Source of the DNA: a bacterium HR39 | Lineage (GTDB): Bacteria; Pseudomonadota; Alphaproteobacteria; Geminicoccales; Geminicoccaceae | Reading direction: 5' to 3' | NCBI GenBank assembly: GCA_002898955.1 | Contig: BEIP01000074.1 | Span: 1 to 6,782 of the forward strand | DNA: 6,782 nt | Shown here: positions 1 to 4,858 of the stretch, in pieces | Layout of the letters: each line of letters starts with the position of its first letter | How positions within the stretch are numbered: position 1 is the stretch's first letter | The notes under the pieces: model-generated | Told to the model about the DNA's origin: nothing | Databases searched by the model: none | Seen by the model: the letters and a program-made list of their open reading frames with translations, nothing else | Program-made: the position numbers and the translations under genes

Positions 1-855
1 ATCGGCTGCTACCTGTTCTCCGGCCCCACCGGCGTGGGCAAGACCGAGGTGGCGCGCCAGCTCGCCCGCATCCTCGGAATCGAGCTGGTGCGCTTCGACA
101 TGTCCGAATACATGGAACGCCACGCCGTCTCGCGGCTGATCGGTGCCCCGCCCGGCTACGTGGGCTTCGACCAGGGCGGTCTGCTGACCGACGCCATCGA
201 CCAGCATCCGCACGCGGTGCTGCTGCTGGACGAGATCGAGAAGGCCCACCCGGACATCTACAACATCCTGCTGCAGGTGATGGACTACGGGAAGCTCACC
301 GACAACAACGGCAAGACGGTGGACTTCCGCAACGTCATCCTGATCATGACCACCAACGCCGGTGCGGCCGACATGAGCAAGCCGGCCCTCGGCTTCGCCC
401 GCGAGACCCGCGAGGGCGAGGACACCGAGGCCATCAAGCGGCTGTTCACGCCGGAGTTCCGCAACCGGCTGGACGCCATCATCCCGTTCCGTCACCTGAC
501 GCCGGAGATCGTCCGCTCGGTGGTGGACAAGTTCGTGCGCGAGCTCGGTGCCCAGCTCGCCGACCGCCGCGTGGCCATCGAGGTGGACGAGGCGGCGCGG
601 GCCTGGCTCGCGGAGAAGGGCTACGATCCGCTCTACGGCGCCCGGCCGCTCGCCCGCGTCATCCAGGAGCACATCAAGCGGCCGCTCGCCGACGAGCTGC
701 TCTTCGGCCGGCTGGCCAAGGGCGGGCGCGTGCGGGTCACCATCCGGGACGACCGGCCGCACTTCGAGATCGAGGCGACGCCGCCGCGCGGCGGACGGCG
801 GCGGGGCACGCCGGAGCCGGTGGCGGAGCCGGACGTGCCCGAGCCGGCCCTCTGA
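1..855 (+). CDS. clpA: ATP-dependent Clp protease ATPase subunit ClpA, C-terminal part (5' end outside window)
   Basis: ClpA is the hexameric AAA+ unfoldase that feeds substrates, including ClpS-delivered N-degron proteins, into ClpP in the cytoplasm. The frame is open from base 1, so this is the C-terminal 284 residues; the GTG at 34 lies inside the Walker A motif and is not a start. Visible in order (window residue numbers): Walker A GPTGVGKT 8-15, pore-loop GYVGF 52-56, Walker B VLLLDEIEKAH 73-83, sensor 1 in TTNAG with N119, a ClpP-docking tripeptide LGF at 130-132 (IGL/IGF type), arginine-finger segment FRNRLD 153-158, and sensor 2 GARPL 213-217. TTNAG and the docking loop separate it from ClpB. 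A proline-rich tail of about 25 residues follows. It ends 332 bp before the convergent hlyU-family stop codon. It is a housekeeping gene with no evident link to the one-carbon genes. Confidence 0.95.
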   Translation: MGCYLFSGPTGVGKTEVARQLARILGIELVRFDMSEYMERHAVSRLIGAPPGYVGFDQGGLLTDAIDQHPHAVLLLDEIEKAHPDIYNILLQVMDYGKLTDNNGKTVDFRNVILIMTTNAGAADMSKPALGFARETREGEDTEAIKRLFTPEFRNRLDAIIPFRHLTPEIVRSVVDKFVRELGAQLADRRVAIEVDEAARAWLAEKGYDPLYGARPLARVIQEHIKRPLADELLFGRLAKGGRVRVTIRDDRPHFEIEATPPRGGRRRGTPEPVAEPDVPEPAL

Positions 856-883
856 GACCGTCTCCTCCTCTTCCCGGAAAACA

Positions 884-910
884 CGGGGCGGGTCCGACGG
901 GCCCGCCCCG
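884..910. terminator. Very GC-rich hairpin downstream of clpA
   Basis: CGGGGCGGG at 884-892 pairs with CCCGCCCCG at 902-910. The stem extends inward by a T-G wobble and two C-G pairs, giving about 12 bp with a 3-nt GAC loop. It begins 28 nt after the clpA stop codon. On the + strand no T-run follows. Read on the minus strand it is followed by TGTTTTCC, a weak U-tract. It may end or protect the 3' end of clpA mRNA, or act as a second barrier for leftward transcription. The direction is uncertain. Confidence 0.45.
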
Positions 911-1030
911 CTGCTTCCCGACACGGGCGCATCCGCTCTTCCTCCGCGCTCTTCCGGCGGGAGCCGAGCGTGCTCCGCTGCGTGATCCGGGCGGCCGCAC
1001 CGTCGCGCACCGGGAACACGGCGGACACGC

Positions 1031-1062
1031 GAAAAAGGGGAGGCGCGACGGTGCGCCTCCTC
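1031..1062 (-). terminator. Intrinsic terminator of the mptG/DUF4332/hlyU operon
   Basis: On the minus strand GGAGGCGC (1060-1053) and GCGCCTCC (1046-1039) form an 8-bp stem around a 6-nt loop, extended by a G-C pair and a wobble at the base. CC and then TTTTT (1036-1032) follow directly. This is the textbook Rho-independent layout. It lies about 125 nt past the hlyU-family stop codon at 1187, so it would end leftward transcription of that operon before it runs into clpA. Confidence 0.75.
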
Positions 1063-1106
1063 GCGAGATCGGACCTGCGTGTGGGCTTGCGCCTCTTTGT
1101 CGCGGC

Positions 1107-1134
1107 ATTCTATGCGAAATGCCGGGATCCGCAA
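1107..1134 (-). promoter_or_regulatory. Possible sigma70-like promoter driving a short leftward transcript
   Basis: On the minus strand, TTGCGG (1134-1129) and TAGAAT (1112-1107) are separated by 16 nt. TAGAAT matches the TATAAT consensus at five of six positions; the -35 matches only at TTG. Transcription would start near 1100 and reach the intrinsic terminator at 1031 after roughly 70 nt, with no coding frame between. The element also overlaps the small hairpin 1103-1124, so it may be chance in an AT-richer patch of the hlyU 3' region. Confidence 0.22.
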
Positions 1135-1186
1135 GCCCCGGCAGCGCTTCCGCGTCCGCCCCGCGGTGGCCGTGCATCCGGCCCGG

Positions 1187-1477
1187 TCAGGAAGGCAGGT
1201 CGAAGAGGTGCTCGCCCATCTGGTCGATGATCTGCTTCGCCTTGATCACCGAGAATTCGAGCGCGTCCTCGGCGGTGAGGTGGCTGTCGGCGCGCACGAA
1301 ACGGTGCTCGCGCCGGCCCTCCTCCGTCTCCAGCACGATGACGCCGGCGGTGATCCAGCGGCCCTCCTGCTCGAAGGGGGTGGGCGTGATGCGGTAGCGG
1401 CCGTAGACCACCTCCTCGCCCACCACCGTGCGCGGGCCGCGCGGCCCGAAGATCCGTCCCAGCAGCCGTCCGATCAC
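1187..1477 (-). CDS. HlyU-family (PF10115-type) small protein
   Basis: A 96-residue soluble protein. The family features recognised are a short basic N-terminus, a beta-rich YGRYRITPTPF segment, WITAGVIV, a RFVRADSH segment and a C-terminal helix with KAKQIIDQMGEHLFD. The length is normal for the family. The start is GTG at 1477-1475, overlapping the upstream TGA by 4 nt (GTGA), which implies translational coupling to the DUF4332-like gene. The family name comes from a haemolysin activator in Vibrio. I see no helix-turn-helix here, so regulation of transcription is a transferred label and not something the sequence shows. It is the last gene of the operon before the terminator at 1031-1062. 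Confidence 0.82.
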   Translation of the reverse strand: MIGRLLGRIFGPRGPRTVVGEEVVYGRYRITPTPFEQEGRWITAGVIVLETEEGRREHRFVRADSHLTAEDALEFSVIKAKQIIDQMGEHLFDLPS

Positions 1478-1791
1478 GCCTTCGCTCCGGCCTCCTGCAC
1501 GAGACGCTTCGCCTCCGCGATCCAGCGGGCGAGCCGCGTGGCCGTGGGCACCGGCACGGTGCGCGGATGCCGCGCGTCCACCTCGCGCAGCCGTCTTCCC
1601 GGCGGTTCGGCCTCCTCGCGGGCGAGCCCGGCGAGACCCTCCACGCCGGCGGCCACCGGCAGCTCCGCCGCCTGCAGACCGACGCCGTCGATCTGCATGA
1701 GCTCGGCCATGTGCACGAAGACGGAAAGCCGCTTGCGGCCCGGCGCTTCGCCCGCGCCCTCGATGTCCTCCACGGGGTGGCGGCGTGCCAT
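1474..1791 (-). CDS. DUF4332-like helix-hairpin-helix small protein
   Basis: A 105-residue protein of unknown function. It resembles the second half of DUF4332 proteins: a VHMAELMQIDGVG stretch (residues 26-38) giving an LMxIxGVG helix-hairpin-helix core, then VAAGVEGLAGLA (46-57), REVDARHPRTVPVP (69-82) and a closing amphipathic helix LARWIAEAKRLV (87-98). The usual N-terminal hairpin is reduced to VEDIEGAG (7-14), so the domain looks shortened. Helix-hairpin-helix motifs usually bind nucleic acid backbone, but no activity can be assigned. ATG at 1791 is chosen because it lies 34 nt after the mptG stop codon and has GGAAGG directly upstream; the open frame runs further upstream only as a shadow of mptG. 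Its stop overlaps the next start. The family call is from memory of its pattern. Confidence 0.65.
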   Translation of the reverse strand: MARRHPVEDIEGAGEAPGRKRLSVFVHMAELMQIDGVGLQAAELPVAAGVEGLAGLAREEAEPPGRRLREVDARHPRTVPVPTATRLARWIAEAKRLVQEAGAKA

Positions 1792-1825
1792 CCTTCCGCT
1801 CCCGTCCCTCGCACGTCCTGGCTCT

Positions 1826-2869
1826 TCAGACCATCTCGGCATCGGTGTGGGCGGTTGCAAGCGCTGCCGTGCGTCCGTCGAGGACGCGCAGGCGGGCACC
1901 GCCCGCGCGGCCGCGGGCGATGTCCACCTGCAGCCCGGGAAAGCGCCGGCGCAGCTCCGCCCGCAGGCTTCGCGCCGCCGAAGCGGGCACCACGGCGAAG
2001 CCGGTGGGACCCCACGAACTCTGGCCGCTCGCCGGGACGCCGCCTGCACGCAGGTGATCGAGCGCCGCTCCCACCAGCGGACTGGCCCAGCGCCGGCCGC
2101 CCTGGAACGGTGCGTACCAGTCGCCGAGCCGGTCCTGGATCTCGCGGATGCCGCGGCCGAAGAGGGCGAGATCGGCGAGCGCCACACCGGACAGCACGCA
2201 GGAGAGGGCAAGGCGCGCGAGGCGGGCGGCGAGATCTCCGGGGAACGGGGGAAGCTCGCGGAAGGCTTGATCCTCCGCCTCGCCCGAGAGGCCCTCGCGG
2301 GCGGGATCGCGCAAGAGCAGCACCCGCCAGTCCGCCGGAAAGCGCAGGCGGGCGAGCAGCGGCGGCGGCCGGTCGTCGTCGCCCTTGCCGGCATCGAGCA
2401 GGAAGCCGCCGCGCTCGAACGCCGCGATGCCCAGACCCGAGCGCCGCCCGCGCAGGGCGAGGCGGGCCACCTCCTGCGCATCGAAGGGCCGCTTCGCGAG
2501 CGCCGCCAGCGCGCGGCCGACGGCGAGCGTGAGCTGGGTTCCCGAACCGAAGCCGGCATGGGGCGGGATCGCGCGCAGGACCTCGATCTCCACCGGGAAG
2601 GTGCCGAAGAGGGGACGCAGGCGCCCGAGGATCCGCGCGGTGCGGTCCGCCTCGGGCCCCCGGACGGCGGTGCGGGTGGCGCGGCGGGCGCGCAGGACGG
2701 TCCGCGGCCGGTCGACGGCGAGCCCCAGGCCGAGGAAGCGGCGGCCCAGGTCGCCGGCGGGATCGAGGAAGCCGAGGTGCAGCCGCGCCGCCGCCCGCAC
2801 TTCCACCACCGCGCCCGATTCCCCCATGGCACCCAAGCCCCGGTCTCCCTTGTGGCCTCCCGGCCCCAT
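1826..2869 (-). CDS. mptG: Beta-ribofuranosylaminobenzene 5'-phosphate (beta-RFAP) synthase
   Basis: MptG condenses p-aminobenzoate with PRPP, releasing CO2 and pyrophosphate, to make beta-RFAP. This is the committed step that sets methanopterin apart from folate. Family marks, numbered from the internal Met at 2827: ARLHLGFLD near 14-22, the GHMP-like PPHAGFGSGTQ 88-98, RGRRSGLGIAAFERGGF 126-142 and GQSSWGPTGFA 268-278. From 2827 the protein is 333 residues. From ATG 2869 it is 347, with a Gly-rich 14-residue extension. I annotate 2869 because AAGGAG lies six bases upstream, whereas 2827 has no well-spaced ribosome binding site; homologues, however, usually begin near the 2827 site. It is divergent from pcd and heads the operon with the DUF4332-like and hlyU-family genes. 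Confidence 0.93.
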   Translation of the reverse strand: MGPGGHKGDRGLGAMGESGAVVEVRAAARLHLGFLDPAGDLGRRFLGLGLAVDRPRTVLRARRATRTAVRGPEADRTARILGRLRPLFGTFPVEIEVLRAIPPHAGFGSGTQLTLAVGRALAALAKRPFDAQEVARLALRGRRSGLGIAAFERGGFLLDAGKGDDDRPPPLLARLRFPADWRVLLLRDPAREGLSGEAEDQAFRELPPFPGDLAARLARLALSCVLSGVALADLALFGRGIREIQDRLGDWYAPFQGGRRWASPLVGAALDHLRAGGVPASGQSSWGPTGFAVVPASAARSLRAELRRRFPGLQVDIARGRAGGARLRVLDGRTAALATAHTDAEMV

Positions 2870-2877
2870 GTTATGCT
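2850..2877 (+). promoter_or_regulatory. Possible pcd promoter
   Basis: TTGTGG (2850-2855) and TATGCT (2872-2877) are spaced by 16 nt, just upstream of pcd. The -35 matches the consensus at TTG and the -10 at four of six positions. A start near 2884 would leave a leader of about 28 nt carrying the AGGGAGG ribosome binding site. It overlaps the mptG start codon and ribosome binding site on the other strand. The match is modest, and only the position makes it plausible. Confidence 0.27.
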
Positions 2878-2880
2878 CCT
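2875..2880 (-). promoter_or_regulatory. Ribosome binding site deciding the mptG start
   Basis: On the minus strand AAGGAG is followed by the 6-nt spacer CATAAC and ATG at 2869-2867. This is the best Shine-Dalgarno sequence in the divergent region and favours the longer MptG N-terminus over the ATG at 2827, whose nearest purine-rich run (AGGGAGA) is about 16 nt away. Confidence 0.55.
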
Positions 2881-2911
2881 TGGCGTCCGGGCCAACAGGG
2901 AGGCTGCCGCC

Positions 2912-3343
2912 ATGGCGGACAAGCGCACGCTCAGGGTGTACACCGAGGAAGAGGCGGCCGAGCGGCTCGCCCGCGAGCTGCCCACCTGGTACGTGGAGCG
3001 GGGGTGGATCCGGCGGCGCTATCGCACCTACAGCTGGAAGGGGACGCTCATGGTGATCAACGCCGTGGGCCATCTGGCCGAGGCCGCCTGGCACCATCCC
3101 GACATCACCGCCTCCTACGCCTGGGTGGAGGTGCGGCTGAAGACCCACGACCACCAGGGGATCACCGACAAGGACTTCGCGCTCGCGAAGAAGATCGAGG
3201 AGGTGATCATGTGGCGTCCCGAGCCGCCGCTCGAGGGCACGCCGGAGAAGGACCTGCGCTTCGCCTACATCCGCTACGACCGCCCGAAGGAGGCTCCCGG
3301 CGGCGAAGCGGGCGGCGAGGGCGAGGGCGGCGGTCCGGCCTGA
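2912..3343 (+). CDS. pcd: Pterin-4a-carbinolamine dehydratase-family protein
   Basis: The family dehydrates 4a-hydroxytetrahydropterins to quinonoid dihydropterins. The active-site signature is complete: WHHPDI (60-65), followed by Y69, V72 and THDHQGIT (78-85) with D88, so the catalytic triad is H61, H62 and H79. The 143 residues exceed the roughly 100 of classical enzymes. The extra part is a C-terminal WRPEPPLEGTP...RFAYIRYD segment plus a low-complexity Gly/Glu tail. ATG 2912 has AGGGAGG eight bases upstream. No aromatic amino acid hydroxylase is nearby. The surrounding mptG, DHPS and fhcA genes suggest a role with methanopterin, as for the pcd genes known in methylotroph H4MPT islands. 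Its exact reaction there is not settled, to my knowledge. Its 3' end overlaps the convergent kinase gene by 70 bp. Confidence 0.93.
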   Translation: MADKRTLRVYTEEEAAERLARELPTWYVERGWIRRRYRTYSWKGTLMVINAVGHLAEAAWHHPDITASYAWVEVRLKTHDHQGITDKDFALAKKIEEVIMWRPEPPLEGTPEKDLRFAYIRYDRPKEAPGGEAGGEGEGGGPA

Positions 3344-3936
3344 AGAGGCCCCGTGAGCTCCGCGAGGGTGTCGGGATCCGGCAGCGGCTCGGCCGGCACC
3401 ACCCGGACCCGCGGCACGGCGCGGGCGAAGGCGGCGAAGGCGGGATCCAGCACGCCGCGGCGCACGAGAGCGGTGAGGCAGCCGCCTGCCTCCGCCCTCT
3501 TGACCACGAGCAGCGCCCGGGCCCGCAGCCGGGCGGCGAGCCAGGCGGCGATGGAGTCCGAGGTGACGTCCCAGCTCGCCGGCAGCTCCGGGCTGCGGCC
3601 GGCCATGCGCCAGGGCAGCCACACGCCGGCACCGGCGCGAAGCCGCAGCCGCGCCACGTCCAGCTCGTCCTCGACGAGGGAAAGGCCGGGCGCGCGCGAT
3701 GCCAGCATCAGGCCGTACTGCTGCATGGCGAGGATGGCGCAGCGGTGCGCGGTGCCGGCATCGAGGCCGAGATCCGGCTCGAGCAGCCGCACCGCATCGG
3801 CGAAGGGACCCCCTCCGGGGACCACGAGACGTGCCCGGTCCGCCGGCTGCCGTGCGAGCAGCGCGAGCCAGCGCGCGAGCAGCGGCGAGCGGGCGAGGCT
3901 GCCGCCCAGCTTGATGACGACAAGCGGCGGGTTCAT
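3274..3936 (-). CDS. Amino acid kinase-fold protein, MfnE-like (probable methylofuran biosynthesis kinase)
   Basis: A 220-residue member of the aspartate/glutamate/uridylate kinase superfamily. Seen are the N-terminal phosphate-binding VIKLGGSLA (7-15, K9), a second glycine loop VVPGGGPFADAVR (38-50), SWDVTSDSIAAWLA (121-134) and the strand ALLVVKRA (141-148). The short single-domain form and the WDVTSDS motif resemble MfnE, the archaeal kinase that phosphorylates aminomethylfuran phosphate during methanofuran synthesis. With fhcA close by, I infer a matching step in bacterial methylofuran synthesis. The substrate is not shown by the sequence. ATG 3936 sits right at the fold's first strand, with GCGGAG immediately upstream. 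The gene is divergent from the DHPS gene with 37 bp between start codons. Its Pro/Ser-rich tail is encoded opposite the pcd tail. Confidence 0.85.
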   Translation of the reverse strand: MNPPLVVIKLGGSLARSPLLARWLALLARQPADRARLVVPGGGPFADAVRLLEPDLGLDAGTAHRCAILAMQQYGLMLASRAPGLSLVEDELDVARLRLRAGAGVWLPWRMAGRSPELPASWDVTSDSIAAWLAARLRARALLVVKRAEAGGCLTALVRRGVLDPAFAAFARAVPRVRVVPAEPLPDPDTLAELTGPLQAGPPPSPSPPASPPGASFGRS

Positions 3937-3973
3937 CTCCGCCGCGGTGGTACCGGGAGCTCCGGCGCAGGCC

Positions 3974-4813
3974 ATGCGTTTTGCCGATCTCGTCGCGCGC
4001 TCGCGCTCACGCCCGGTGATCGTCGGGGTCCTCAACGTCACGCCCGACAGCTTCTCCGACGGCGGGCTGCACCTCGCCCCCGGGCGGGCGGTGGCGCGGG
4101 CGCTGGAGATGATGGAGGAGGGAGCCGATCTCGTCGAGGTGGGCGGCGAGTCCACCGCACCGGGAAGCCGGCCGCTCTCCGCCGAAGAGGAATGGTCGCG
4201 CATCGGTCCGGTGCTGGAGGCGCTCGCCGGGCGGGTGCCGCTCGTGGTGGACACCTACCACGCCGACACCGCAGCCCGCGCGCTGGGGCTCGGCGCGCTC
4301 GCCGTCAACGACGTCTCGGCGCTGCGGGCCGATCCGGCCATGGCGGCGACGGTGGCGCGGGCCGGGGCCGGGCTCGTGCTGATGCATGCCAAGGATCAGC
4401 CGCTGCCGCACGCGAGCGACCGGCCGGCGCACTACGCCGACGTGGTGGCCGACATCGCCGCCTTCCTGCTGCGGCAGGCGCACGCGGCCATCGAGGCCGG
4501 CGTCGATTCCGGGGCCATCGTGCTGGATCCCGGCTGGGGACGCTTCGTGAGCCTCGATCCCGAACACAGTTTCGAGCTGCTGCGCCGCATGGACGAGCTG
4601 GTGCGGCGTCTGGATCCCTTCCCGGTGATGGTCGCCCTCTCGCGCAAGGGCTTTCTCGGTGGCAGACTGGAGGAGCGCGATCCCCTCTCCCAGCTCGCGG
4701 CCCTGCACGCGGTGGAGAAGGGGGCGCGCTTCGTGCGCACCCACCACGTGCGCATGATGCGGCAGTTTTCGGAGCTGGCGTGCCGGCTCGGGCGGCTGCC
4801 GCAGGGGGGCTGA
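3974..4813 (+). CDS. folP: FolP-type dihydropteroate synthase, probably serving methanopterin synthesis
   Basis: A 279-residue TIM-barrel enzyme of the family that couples dihydropterin pyrophosphate to an arylamine. Conserved pterin and anion-site residues are present in order: N21 in VGVLNVTPDSFSDGG, D93 in VDTYHAD, N112 in NDVSAL, D185 in LDPGWG, K225 in LSRKGFLG, and R255/H257 in VRTHHV. Unusual points are GGESTAPGS in loop 2 (A62 where the FolP consensus has Arg), GWGRFVSLDPEH instead of the usual GFGK loop, and HHV instead of HDV. The linkage to mptG, pcd and fhcA suggests that beta-RFAP or a derivative, not free p-aminobenzoate, may be the partner; this is inference. ATG 3974 matches the family's start position. 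It has only a distant GGGAG upstream. fhcA follows after 45 bp, probably in the same operon. Confidence 0.9.
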   Translation: MRFADLVARSRSRPVIVGVLNVTPDSFSDGGLHLAPGRAVARALEMMEEGADLVEVGGESTAPGSRPLSAEEEWSRIGPVLEALAGRVPLVVDTYHADTAARALGLGALAVNDVSALRADPAMAATVARAGAGLVLMHAKDQPLPHASDRPAHYADVVADIAAFLLRQAHAAIEAGVDSGAIVLDPGWGRFVSLDPEHSFELLRRMDELVRRLDPFPVMVALSRKGFLGGRLEERDPLSQLAALHAVEKGARFVRTHHVRMMRQFSELACRLGRLPQGG

Positions 4814-4858
4814 ACGGAACCGGGGCGGGCCGGACCGCTCCTGGCGGAGGCTGGACCC

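Larger units (their letters stand above)
856..1186. other. Non-coding region between convergent clpA and the hlyU-family gene
   Basis: These 331 bases show no credible gene. The open frames crossing them are arginine/proline/serine-rich shadows that also run through clpA or the hlyU-family gene. The region holds two strong hairpins (884-910 and 1037-1062) and a small 7-bp hairpin (1103-1109 with 1118-1124, loop of 8). It also holds a relatively AT-rich patch near 1093-1120, with a possible minus-strand promoter. It separates the convergent clpA and mptG-operon transcripts. Confidence 0.7.

Noticed and set aside
34..36. GTG as a possible start of the clpA frame
   Set aside because: It falls inside the Walker A motif and the frame is open to base 1, so the gene is simply cut by the window edge.
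548..1230. Frames of 86-146 codons on both strands around the clpA 3' end
   Set aside because: Compositionally biased shadows crossing clpA and two hairpins, with no family resemblance. The region after 855 is better read as non-coding.
1079..3343. A 754-codon + strand frame ending in Pcd
   Set aside because: Only the last 143 residues (from 2912) are a protein family. The rest is antisense to mptG, the DUF4332-like gene and the hlyU-family gene, and a good ribosome binding site marks the true start at 2912.
3911..3938. TTGATG-N16-TCATCT as a promoter for the DHPS-fhcA operon
   Set aside because: The -10 match is poor and the element lies in kinase coding sequence. I cannot separate it from chance.
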